This document shows, piece by piece, positions 8,531-16,777 of a stretch of 47,997 nt of DNA (its first letter is position 1; every line of letters starts with the position of its first letter). A model generated the notes under the pieces. That model saw nothing but the letters and a program-made list of their open reading frames with translations. It was not told the DNA's origin and did not search any database. The position numbers and the translations under genes are program-made. This stretch comes from RXOA01 sp964547105 (GTDB taxonomy: Bacteria > Bipolaricaulota > Bipolaricaulia > UBA7950 > UBA9294): NCBI GenBank assembly GCA_964547105.1, contig CAZJLO010000013.1, forward strand, positions 1-47,997. The letters run 5' to 3'.

Positions 8531-10327
8531 CTACAGCCCCGCCGATCGCGGATCCGTCCCATCGACTCCCGTTCGCGGAGCATTCGCAGCAGCGAACGCC
8601 GCTGTGGTCACTCCCGCCAATTCCGATCCTCCGACGAACTCTCGCAGCAACGAGTTGCCGGGCACCAGTTCCGCCGAACATGGTTCGAACCAATCGAGAA
8701 GTGACATCAGCCGTTCGGCTTCGACTTTGACCTGCGGATCGTTCACCTGGAGAAGCAACGGCTCGGCAAACGGTTTGAGGACAGCCCATTCGTAGGCCAA
8801 CGCCGAATTGAAGCGATCATCGGCCTGTTCCTGGTACGGGAAGATGTTGTTCTTCTCTCCCCGTCGCACATTCTCCCACAACGAGAGCGTCTTCTCCGCT
8901 CCGTACCCGCGGAAGATCGCATCGCGAACAATGCGTCGAACCAGTCGCGTATCCGTCGTCGGCACACGATTGTGGTCATCCAGATTAAGCTGCGTCAACG
9001 CGGAGACAAAGACACGAAACACATGATCCCGTGGAAGATCCGTGAATAGTCCCGGGTTAAGGCCGTGAATCCCTTCAACGAGAAGAATCTGATTCGACCG
9101 CAGTTGCACCACTTCGCCCGTCTCGCGGTTTCCCGTCTGGAAGTCGTAGCTCGGCATCTGAACCCGGTCTCCGCGAAGCAGGCTCACCACTTGTTGCTCG
9201 AGAAGAGAGGTATCAAGCGCTGACAACGCATCGAAGTCGAGCGTCCCTCCCTGAATATGCGGCAGCTTCTGCCGAGGGTGGAAGTAGTCGTCCATCGAAA
9301 TCGGCACAGGTTGCAGCCCCTCGGCAAGAAGCTGGATCGCCAGCCTTCTCGCGAAGGTCGTCTTGCCCGAAGACGACGGTCCGGCAATGACAACCATCCG
9401 ACCGCCAAGGGTGAACCGCTTCGCAACCTCGGCGGCGATCGATGCGATTCTCTTGCCGTGCAGTGCCTCAGCGACCAAGATCAGTTGTCTGATCCGCTCG
9501 CCGACAATGGCATCGTTGAGCGCCCCCACATGGGGAACCCCGAGAACGTCAAGCCATCGCCCGTACTCGTCGAAGACCTCTCGTAGCGCAGCGAACCGAC
9601 GGAGCGGCTGGATCTTGGCCGGCGCCTCGCGACGCGGGAACCGCAGGATCAGCCCATCCCGGAAAGTCTCCAACGCAAACACGCGCAGGACGCCGGTGCT
9701 CGGAACCATGTATCCGTAGAAGTGGTCGCACACGCCTTCCAGACAGTACACATGCAAGTGATCTTTGTCGTATCGGTGCAGCAGTTGGAGTTTCTCGACA
9801 TCACCGCGTTCGTTGAACAGCTCGCGCGCCTCCTTGATCGGCAAGCGAATCCGTTCGATCGGCAGATCCGCCTCCACCATCTGCTGCATCAGCGCCTTCA
9901 CTTCGCCTACTTCTTTCGGCGACAGCGGTGCCCGCTCAAGGACTTGACAATGATAGCCACCGCTGGGAATCGAGTAGTCGACACGGATTTCCGCTTCGGG
10001 GAATCGCTTCCGGATCGCCACGACCATCAGGAAGGTCAGGCTTCGCGTATAGATCCTCATCCCATCGGAATCGGAAAGCCTGACCGGCTGAGCGGTAAGG
10101 TCGTTGTCGACCGGCCATCCCAATTCCCGCAACTCGCCGTCGACAATCGCGGCAATCAGCGGATTCGAGGGATCGTCGACCGCCGGCGCAAGGAACGCGC
10201 CGATGGATGTTCCTCGCTTGGCTTCGTACACATCGCCACCGGCTATCTGCACCTGAACCGTCGCGCGGAGGGATGTCTTTCGAATGTCGGCCGCCTGATT
10301 CGGACGCGGATTGCGATGCGCATTCAT
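8531..10327 (-). CDS. Uridine kinase/phosphoribulokinase-family nucleoside kinase with N-terminal TGS and tRNA-synthetase-like domains
   Basis: 598 residues. Residues 22-90 resemble a TGS domain and about 95-185 resemble the second additional (editing-like) domain of threonyl-tRNA synthetase (YSIPSGGYHCQV). The C-terminal kinase has a P-loop GPSSSGKTT at 316-324, then SMDDYFHPR, LVEGIHGLN and a lid with RRIVRDAIFRGY, as in uridine kinases. This domain order is known in several anaerobes and thermophiles. It likely phosphorylates uridine or a related nucleoside; the role of the synthetase-like part is unknown. Its ATG overlaps the stop of the histone-deacetylase-like gene (ATGA at 10324-10327), which implies translational coupling. 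Length is normal for the fused form. Confidence 0.85.
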   Translation of the reverse strand: MNAHRNPRPNQAADIRKTSLRATVQVQIAGGDVYEAKRGTSIGAFLAPAVDDPSNPLIAAIVDGELRELGWPVDNDLTAQPVRLSDSDGMRIYTRSLTFLMVVAIRKRFPEAEIRVDYSIPSGGYHCQVLERAPLSPKEVGEVKALMQQMVEADLPIERIRLPIKEARELFNERGDVEKLQLLHRYDKDHLHVYCLEGVCDHFYGYMVPSTGVLRVFALETFRDGLILRFPRREAPAKIQPLRRFAALREVFDEYGRWLDVLGVPHVGALNDAIVGERIRQLILVAEALHGKRIASIAAEVAKRFTLGGRMVVIAGPSSSGKTTFARRLAIQLLAEGLQPVPISMDDYFHPRQKLPHIQGGTLDFDALSALDTSLLEQQVVSLLRGDRVQMPSYDFQTGNRETGEVVQLRSNQILLVEGIHGLNPGLFTDLPRDHVFRVFVSALTQLNLDDHNRVPTTDTRLVRRIVRDAIFRGYGAEKTLSLWENVRRGEKNNIFPYQEQADDRFNSALAYEWAVLKPFAEPLLLQVNDPQVKVEAERLMSLLDWFEPCSAELVPGNSLLREFVGGSELAGVTTAAFAAANAPRTGVDGTDPRSAGL

Positions 10328-11514
10328 GGTCGCTCCGAGAGCGGTTCTCCGTTGCTCGAGACAGCCGAATCGGCCGAAGCATCCTCCAACAGCGGGAACA
10401 CGCGTGCCTTCATCCGATCGATCTCACAATCGAGCGCGCTCATCACTCGCTGCGGTGTCACCTTTGACTCCTGCGACGGAACACCGCGCAACGACGACAC
10501 CGAGACCCCATACGCCGCCGCCTCGGTCAGCCACGCATCGGGGATCGCATCGGGAAGTTTGACGTGATTCATGACCCCCCATGCCAGGACCCAAGCTCGG
10601 ACGACGTTCCCCACATCGTATCCGCCTCCGCCCAACGCAACCCAGGGGAGTCCCAGCATCGCGAATTGCTCCACAATCTTCTCAAACCCCGATAGCGACA
10701 TCGCCAAGCCGGCAACAAGATCGCCATCAAGAGCGTCCGCTCCAAGCTGTGTGACCAGGGCATCCGGGCGGTAGCGCTCGAACGCGGGGAGAATTGCTTC
10801 GTCGAGACAGCGTTCGTACGCCGCATCCCCTGCCCCTGGGAGAAGAGGAAGATTAATGGCGTATCCCTCGCCCGCACCCACACCCGCCTCATCAGCGTAG
10901 CCTGTGCCGGGAAAGATCGTGTGCCCACTCTGATGAATCGAAATGGTCAACACATCCTTCCGCGCGTAGAACGCATGCTGCACCCCGTCGCCGTGGTGCG
11001 CGTCGATATCTACATAGGCAACGCGTTTCCCCGCGGCAAGCAACGTATGAATCGCAAGCACAACATCGTTGACGTGGCAGAACCCCGAAGCTCGCGACGC
11101 CATCGCATGATGAAGCCCGCCGGCGGGACTGAACGATACGAGCGATCGGCCGGCAATGGTCTCTTCGGCAGCACGAATCGATCCTCCGGCAACGGTCATC
11201 GCCCACTCATACACACCGGGAAATACGGGATTGTCAGCCGTTCCGAGACCGTGGTCGAACAGATTCGGAACCCACATCCCATCATCGGCAACGCGAAGGA
11301 TTTCGAGGTATCCGTCGCTGTGGAATGTTTTCGCCTCGTCGATCGTAGCCTCGCGCGGTTCGATGACATAGACATCCTCGCGTTCGATCAACCCCATCGC
11401 CTTCATGAGGCCGTAGACCAATCCCAGGCGATGTACCTTGAACGGGTGAAGCGGGCCGAAATCGAACCGCAGCAATGGCCGGGGATCTACCAAACACGCT
11501 TTGGCGCTTGTCAT
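10324..11514 (-). CDS. Histone deacetylase/AcuC-family zinc deacetylase
   Basis: A 396-residue arginase-fold deacetylase. Motifs in order: HPFKVHR near the start, PAGGLHHAMAS (catalytic His pair), YVDIDAHHGDGVQHAFY (zinc-binding Asp and His), SIHQSGHTIFPGTG, QLGADALDGD and the GGGGYD loop. In bacteria these enzymes act on acetylated proteins such as acetyl-CoA synthetase (AcuC), on acetylpolyamines or on small acetyl amides; the substrate cannot be told here. The start at 11514 has AGGGAGGA just upstream; the frame extends further but without homology. It overlaps the kinase gene by 4 bases and follows the lipoprotein gene by 34. Confidence 0.9.
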   Translation of the reverse strand: MTSAKACLVDPRPLLRFDFGPLHPFKVHRLGLVYGLMKAMGLIEREDVYVIEPREATIDEAKTFHSDGYLEILRVADDGMWVPNLFDHGLGTADNPVFPGVYEWAMTVAGGSIRAAEETIAGRSLVSFSPAGGLHHAMASRASGFCHVNDVVLAIHTLLAAGKRVAYVDIDAHHGDGVQHAFYARKDVLTISIHQSGHTIFPGTGYADEAGVGAGEGYAINLPLLPGAGDAAYERCLDEAILPAFERYRPDALVTQLGADALDGDLVAGLAMSLSGFEKIVEQFAMLGLPWVALGGGGYDVGNVVRAWVLAWGVMNHVKLPDAIPDAWLTEAAAYGVSVSSLRGVPSQESKVTPQRVMSALDCEIDRMKARVFPLLEDASADSAVSSNGEPLSERP

Positions 11515-11548
11515 TGTCACGTCCTCCCTGCGAAGGGCCACGACAGTA

Positions 11549-12565
11549 TCACGGCCCCCACCAACTGATGATGTCCTGCTCGTCGAGCTGCCAAGGATCA
11601 CATCCTAGCGGAAGATAGCCACTCGTGTCGGGGCCGGCCGTCGTCTCGCCAAACGCGGTCAGCTCCCCATCGACCACAAACAACCCTCGATCGGCTCCTG
11701 GGGGGCAGTTCACTCGCCCGGCGTAGGTCGAGGGAACAGCAACAAGCGATGCCACGTGGTCCGGAATCCGGTCGTTGTCCGTGTCGACGAACGCGAGGTA
11801 CGAGTCGATCCCCAGCGCCCTGACAAGGCTCGTGTAGAGAATCGACGTGTCCTCGCAATCTCCGGTCTGATCAGCAAGGGTCTCCAGCGGGTACTTCGGC
11901 CGCTCCTGGTTCGGGGGATCTTCTTCGTAGCGAATCACGCCTTGAACGAACGCCAGCGCGCACTCGCGGAAGGCCAACTCATCGCCGTCGACGAGATTCC
12001 AGAGAACCCCGGACAACGACTCCAACGTGGGATCGTCCACCGGCTCTTCGACATAACTTGCGTAGTCGTAGTTCTCGACGAACGTCGATCGCGGCCGCTC
12101 GCGATATGTTTCGACGAGATCCCTCGGTAGAAAGGCGTCCCAAACGATCGCTTCGCCCTCGAATTCCCATTCGAAATGATAGACATCGTACCCCGCCGGT
12201 GTATCTCGAACCGTGATGCGTCGCGTGGCGGACGACGATGCGCCGTCGGGATCGGACACCTCGAGCACAACCGTATACGTCTTCGTGCCGGTAAACGTGT
12301 GCGAAATCTGCTCGCCAACGCCTTGCTCTCCATCGCCAAACGTCCAGCCGAACGCCAGCACATCGCCATCGGGATCGGAGCTCGCCGACGCGTCGAATAG
12401 CACGGTCAGAGGAGCGTATCCCTCGAATTGCGACGCTACGAAGCTAGCACTTGGCGGCGTGTTTCCACCCACATCCAGACACCCTGGGAGCGTCGTGACC
12501 AACAGCAACAGGCCAACCCCTGCGCTCAACGCCCCCATCGTCACCCTGCGCTTCTCCCCATGCAT
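11549..12565 (-). CDS. PKD-domain lipoprotein with transglutaminase-like domain
   Basis: 338 residues. The N-terminus has basic residues, a hydrophobic stretch and a lipobox ending LPGC, so the mature protein should be anchored to a membrane by a lipidated Cys. A PKD domain follows (DASASSDPDGDVLAFGWTFG, then YTVVLEVSDPDG). The C-terminal half is transglutaminase-like: TGDCEDTSILYTSLVRALG carries the nucleophile Cys and DHVASLVAV the His. Such proteins act as extracytoplasmic cysteine peptidases or structural proteins; the substrate is unknown. The start at 12565 has GGAAGGTGAG upstream and a convincing promoter at 12590-12618. It is the first gene of the minus-strand operon that runs to exonuclease III. 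Confidence 0.8.
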   Translation of the reverse strand: MHGEKRRVTMGALSAGVGLLLLVTTLPGCLDVGGNTPPSASFVASQFEGYAPLTVLFDASASSDPDGDVLAFGWTFGDGEQGVGEQISHTFTGTKTYTVVLEVSDPDGASSSATRRITVRDTPAGYDVYHFEWEFEGEAIVWDAFLPRDLVETYRERPRSTFVENYDYASYVEEPVDDPTLESLSGVLWNLVDGDELAFRECALAFVQGVIRYEEDPPNQERPKYPLETLADQTGDCEDTSILYTSLVRALGIDSYLAFVDTDNDRIPDHVASLVAVPSTYAGRVNCPPGADRGLFVVDGELTAFGETTAGPDTSGYLPLGCDPWQLDEQDIISWWGP

Positions 12566-12589
12566 CGTGTTCTCACCTTCCTGATGGGC

Positions 12590-12618
12590 ACTATAGGCGT
12601 TTCTCCGTGTCGTCTCAA
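12590..12618 (-). promoter_or_regulatory. Sigma-70-type promoter of the lipoprotein operon
   Basis: On the minus strand, TTGAGA (12618-12613) and TATAGT (12595-12590) are separated by 17 bases. A transcript starting near 12583 would have an 18-base leader that includes the ribosome site. It is divergent from the trkA promoter. Confidence 0.55.
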
Positions 12619-12664
12619 GCAGGCTTGATCCCTGTTCCATAGGCAGTTTCTTTCGCTGTGGTCA

Positions 12665-12693
12665 TTGACCCCCAATCTACGGTATGCTACGAT
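12665..12693 (+). promoter_or_regulatory. Sigma-70-type promoter of trkA-trkH
   Basis: TTGACC (12665-12670) and TACGAT (12688-12693) with a 17-base spacer lie 26 bases upstream of the trkA ATG. A G-rich stretch at 12706-12714 serves as ribosome site. Confidence 0.5.
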
Positions 12694-12719
12694 TCTCAGG
12701 AATTGTGGGGGGGGCGGCT

Positions 12720-13382
12720 ATGTATATCATCATCGTGGGAGCCGGCAGCATCGGCACAAGCCTAATCGACATCGTGGTCAAAGAGAAGAACAACGTGGTG
12801 GTCGTGGACAGTAACGAGGAGCGGGCGAGAGCCGTCAGCACCAAATATGACATCACCGTTCTCAATGGAAACGCAACCGCCGCTGACACACTTCGAGAAG
12901 CAGGCGCCGAACGCGCGGACGCACTGATCGCCACCACAAGCGACGATGCCGTCAATCTGATGGTGGTCTCCATCGCCGAAGGGCTTTCGATTCCATCCAT
13001 CGTCTCCGTGGTCAACGACAAAGAACACGCGGAGTTCTTCCGCAAGCTGGGAGCCAATGTCATGGAGAACCCGGAGGACATCGTCGCCAACCACCTGTAC
13101 AACGCGGTGAAGCGTCCCAAACTCAAGGATTTCACCATGCTCTCTCAGGGCGATCAGGTCTTTCGGCTCACATTGGGCGAGGGGTCCCCGCTCCTGGGGC
13201 GACCACTCTCGGACTCGGCGAAACGCGGCATCCTCCCGGAGTGCCTCATGGTCACCGCCGTCGAACGCGACGACGAACGATTTGTCGCTCGTGTCGATTC
13301 TGTCGTCCAAGCCGGAGATATCCTCACCTTCTTCTCGGTCGAGCGCGTTAGTGATGAGTTGCTCGAGCGCTTAACCGGATGA
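12720..13382 (+). CDS. trkA: Trk potassium uptake regulatory NAD-binding subunit TrkA
   Basis: 220 residues. The Rossmann (RCK N) domain occupies about 1-130 with the nucleotide-binding loop GAGSIG near the start and VVVDSNEER, whose acidic residue binds the ribose. A TrkA-C domain covers about 145-220. This cytoplasmic ring-forming subunit gates the TrkH channel in response to NAD(H) or ATP. The start at 12720 gives MYIIIVGAG, the normal family beginning; an earlier TTG at 12684 lies within the predicted -10 region. The stop overlaps the trkH start by ATGA, so the two subunits are translated together. Confidence 0.93.
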   Translation: MYIIIVGAGSIGTSLIDIVVKEKNNVVVVDSNEERARAVSTKYDITVLNGNATAADTLREAGAERADALIATTSDDAVNLMVVSIAEGLSIPSIVSVVNDKEHAEFFRKLGANVMENPEDIVANHLYNAVKRPKLKDFTMLSQGDQVFRLTLGEGSPLLGRPLSDSAKRGILPECLMVTAVERDDERFVARVDSVVQAGDILTFFSVERVSDELLERLTG

Positions 13383-14902
13383 GAAGCCTTCTACCGCAAC
13401 CGACGTCCGACCTAGCGACGATTCTTCGCGACCTCGGTTTGCTTGTCCCCGTGGTCGGCGTCATGGCGTTGATTTCTCTGATCATCCCCGCAGTCTATGG
13501 AGAATCGTTCGCCTACGCTCCCATGCTGCTCACGGCAGCCATCTCGTTTCTCCTCGGGGCGATGCTCTACTTCCCGTTTCGTGACGCCGGCGACGCCAAG
13601 CTGAAACACGGAATGATCATCGCCAGCTTCGGATGGCTTCTGGTCGCGGCGCTTGGATCGTTGCCTTTCACCCTGATGTTTCTTCTGTCTCCCGAAACCG
13701 CCGCACTCCCCCAGTTTGCCACGCTCAACGAGTTCGCGAACCCTCTGAACGGCTTCTTCGAAGCCATCTCCGGCTACACCGGAACGGGGCTCACTATGGC
13801 CGCTCGTGCCGATCTGCTGCCGGCAACTCTGCAGTGGTGGAGAAGCTTCACCGAATGGATCGGCGGCATGGGCGTCATCGTTCTGATGCTGGCCATCCTC
13901 GCCGGTCCGCGTCCCGGGGCGGCCAAATACAGCCTTTACTACGCCGAAGCCCGCGGCGAGAAGATTCAGCCAAGCATCGCGTCCACATTGCGGACCATGT
14001 GGTGGATTTTCCTCCTGTACACAGCGGTCAGCGTGATCGCCCTGTGGGGAGCGGGGATGCCGATTTGGGAAGCTGTCAACCACGCGATGACCGGCATCTC
14101 CACCGGCGGATTCAGCATCACCGCGAACAGCATCGCTTCCTACAACAGCACCGTCGTCGAGATCGTGCTCATTCCGATCATGCTATTCGGTGCCGTCAGC
14201 TTCGGCGTTCACTACGAGCTGATGCAGGGCCGCGGACGTGTTCTGTGGCGAGATGCACAAACTCGCTGGTTGTGGATCATTACGCTGGTCGGCGCGGTGT
14301 TCCTGACCCTGGAGATGGGGATGCGGATCGGCTGGTTGCCTTCGCTTCGTGGATCAGTGTTCCAGTTTGCATCCGCAATCAGCTGCACCGGGTTTCAATC
14401 GGTGGACTTGTTCCACTGGACCGATACCGCCAAACTCCTGCTCGCCTCGGGGATGGTGTTCGGCGGCGCCGCCGGATCGACGGCGGGGGGGATCAAGATC
14501 ATGCGAGTCATGGTCCTGATCAAGGGTGTACAGTGGCGTTTCCGCAAGATCACATCCCCTCGCGGAGCGATCGTCCCGTTCCGAATCGGCGAGACGGCCG
14601 TCGATGAATCGGACGTCGGTCAACGGTTGGAAGATGCCGCGCTCATCACGTTCCTCTGGATCGCGTTCCTTGCCCTCGGCGTGTTCGTCCTGCTTCACAC
14701 CGTGCCCAGCTCATTCGACCTGGGCGACGTCATCTTTGAAGTGGCGAGCGCACAAGGAAACGTCGGACTCTCCGTCGGAATCACAAGCCCCGCCATGTCC
14801 AGTCTTGCCAAGCTGACGCTGTGCTTCAACATGTGGATCGGGCGACTGGAGATCATTCCGGTCCTGATGTTGATTCGCAGCCTGATCTACCGTCGCCAGT
14901 AG
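13379..14902 (+). CDS. trkH: Trk potassium uptake transmembrane subunit TrkH
   Basis: 507 residues with about ten membrane segments. The four pore loops of the TrkH/KtrB superfamily are recognisable by their selectivity-filter glycines: GYTGTGLT, GISTGGFS, SCTGFQS and QGNVGLS. FGGAAGSTAGGIKIMR is also a strongly conserved TrkH segment. The protein forms the potassium-conducting pore in the cytoplasmic membrane. It starts inside the trkA stop (ATGA at 13379-13382). The length and motif complement are complete, so the transporter should be functional. No further gene is tightly coupled downstream; 110 bases separate it from the S55 peptidase gene. Confidence 0.94.
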   Translation: MRSLLPQPTSDLATILRDLGLLVPVVGVMALISLIIPAVYGESFAYAPMLLTAAISFLLGAMLYFPFRDAGDAKLKHGMIIASFGWLLVAALGSLPFTLMFLLSPETAALPQFATLNEFANPLNGFFEAISGYTGTGLTMAARADLLPATLQWWRSFTEWIGGMGVIVLMLAILAGPRPGAAKYSLYYAEARGEKIQPSIASTLRTMWWIFLLYTAVSVIALWGAGMPIWEAVNHAMTGISTGGFSITANSIASYNSTVVEIVLIPIMLFGAVSFGVHYELMQGRGRVLWRDAQTRWLWIITLVGAVFLTLEMGMRIGWLPSLRGSVFQFASAISCTGFQSVDLFHWTDTAKLLLASGMVFGGAAGSTAGGIKIMRVMVLIKGVQWRFRKITSPRGAIVPFRIGETAVDESDVGQRLEDAALITFLWIAFLALGVFVLLHTVPSSFDLGDVIFEVASAQGNVGLSVGITSPAMSSLAKLTLCFNMWIGRLEIIPVLMLIRSLIYRRQ

Positions 14903-15012
14903 ATCGCAGAAGTGTCGGATTCGCGCCGCACTACTGGCGGATTCTTCTCCTGCAAGGCGACAAGTTGACGCTATGATATTGCGGAGTTGCCGCCGCACGA
15001 CAAGGAGGCATT

Positions 15013-16776
15013 GTGCACCGTACGCTGGGAACTGTCTTGTTCATGCTTGCAATCCTGTCGGTCGTTGCGGCCGCCGAGTACAGTGACGTTCTCCCCCTCG
15101 ACGAGATCGTTGCCGGCATGACCGGTGTCGGCCGGACGATCGTGTCCGACAACGAGATCGAGTCGTTCCAGATTGAAGTAATCGCCGTGCTGGACGAGCC
15201 GGGTACGGCCAACGATTTCATCGTCGTACGCGCAAGCGGCGAGGCGATCGGCCGTTCGGGCGGAATTTCTCAGGGGATGAGCGGAAGCCCGATCTACATC
15301 GGGGATCGACTTGTCGGTGCTCTCAGCCGAGCCGCCAGTTGGTCCAAGGAGCTTCTGCCGATCGGACTCGTAACGCCGATCGAGTCAATGCTTGCGCTGC
15401 TGGACACGGAACCGGATGATCTCTATGCGTGGGGGACGCAATCTCCACCCATTGCCGCAGACGCGTCCGTCGTCCTGACAACAAGCTTCTCCTCGATCCG
15501 CGCCGTCGACGCACTGCGACATGGGATGCCGAGTTCGTCTCGGCTCGCTTCAAGCCCTGGCACGATGGCGAACACCCACTGCCCTCTGCCAATCTGGGCG
15601 GCAGCAGCAACCCTCATCGAAACGGGCCTCACATCCGCAGATTATCATCTCGCGCCGATTCCTGGCGCATCTTCCGGCATGATTGGCGGCATTCCATCGG
15701 CAACCACATTCGATCCTGAGCCCGGCGCCGCCATCGGCGTGGCTCTGGCGACTGGAGATGTCTCCATCGGGGCGTTGGGAACGCTCACCTATGCTCGAGA
15801 CGGCTCGATTCTGGCGTTCGGGCATCCGTTTCTGGCAGGCGGCGATTGCGCGTTCCCCCTGACGACAGTGGAGATCTTCGACACCATCCGCGCCTACGAT
15901 GCGTCATACAAGCTGGGCCAACTCGGCGAGTCGATCGGAACTGTCTACACCGACCGGAATGCCGGGATCGCTGCACGCCTCGGCGACACGCCGGCGATGA
16001 TCACCGTGCAGAGCGCGGTCAGAGACAGCGATCGCCAGACCGCATCAACCTTCGAGTTCCAGCTAGTTGACGAGCGGCGCCTGTTTCCTCTGCTGACATA
16101 CGCCACGTTGTTGGAGACTATCGACGTCGCACTCGATCGGGTCGGAGAAGGGACGGCCCGTGTCGTGTTCCGCGTCGAGGCTGACAACATGGAGCAACCA
16201 CTGGTTCGCCATGACGTCTTTCTCAGTTCGAACGACATCGGGATCTACGCGCCATGGCAGATGGCGGATATCGTTTCCTTCCTGTCCTACAATCCATTCG
16301 CCGATCCCGAGATCTCACGGATCGCCATCGAAGTCGACGTGACAAGAGAACTCGACTACTACGAGATTTTGAACCTCGTCTTGGATGCGGATGCGTACAT
16401 TCCAGGCGAAACCATCGCCTATTCCTTGACGCTCTCCAGTGCACGCCATGGGATGAGAACCATGCAGGGCACGTTGGAGATTCCCGAGGATGAAGACGCA
16501 TTCTTCCTTGCCGTCCGCGCGTACGGAGGCAGCCGTCCCGTCTCCGGCGGGGAGGCGGCCCCATCGATCACCTCACTCGAAGACGTCGTGTCGTTCGTCG
16601 GAGCGCTTCCAAGCAATGACGATCTCACGGTCGAGTTGTTTGCGTTGGATCCATGGTCGCCGTATGCCGACGCATGGCGGGGAGTGAATGCCGACCGCAC
16701 CTCGATCGACGGCATACCGATCCTCGGCCAGATCGAGGTGGCCGTTCCGCTTCTCGCCCCCGATGAGCTGCGGTGA
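15013..16776 (+). CDS. SpoIVB-like S55-family serine peptidase, secreted or membrane-anchored
   Basis: 587 residues with a hydrophobic signal or anchor at 3-21. The S55 domain shows GGISQGMSGSPIY (catalytic Ser near 90-92) and ILAFGHPFL (His), the two signatures that define the SpoIVB peptidase family; the remaining 300 residues are a beta-rich C-terminal region. In spore-formers SpoIVB activates a sigma-factor protease across the forespore membrane. Here no other sporulation gene is in view, so a general envelope-signalling or processing role is more likely. The GTG start at 15013 has a perfect AAGGAGG at 15002-15008, and a possible -10 (TATGAT) lies at 14972-14977. It ends just before murF. 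Confidence 0.78.
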   Translation: MHRTLGTVLFMLAILSVVAAAEYSDVLPLDEIVAGMTGVGRTIVSDNEIESFQIEVIAVLDEPGTANDFIVVRASGEAIGRSGGISQGMSGSPIYIGDRLVGALSRAASWSKELLPIGLVTPIESMLALLDTEPDDLYAWGTQSPPIAADASVVLTTSFSSIRAVDALRHGMPSSSRLASSPGTMANTHCPLPIWAAAATLIETGLTSADYHLAPIPGASSGMIGGIPSATTFDPEPGAAIGVALATGDVSIGALGTLTYARDGSILAFGHPFLAGGDCAFPLTTVEIFDTIRAYDASYKLGQLGESIGTVYTDRNAGIAARLGDTPAMITVQSAVRDSDRQTASTFEFQLVDERRLFPLLTYATLLETIDVALDRVGEGTARVVFRVEADNMEQPLVRHDVFLSSNDIGIYAPWQMADIVSFLSYNPFADPEISRIAIEVDVTRELDYYEILNLVLDADAYIPGETIAYSLTLSSARHGMRTMQGTLEIPEDEDAFFLAVRAYGGSRPVSGGEAAPSITSLEDVVSFVGALPSNDDLTVELFALDPWSPYADAWRGVNADRTSIDGIPILGQIEVAVPLLAPDELR

Positions 16777-16777
16777 A

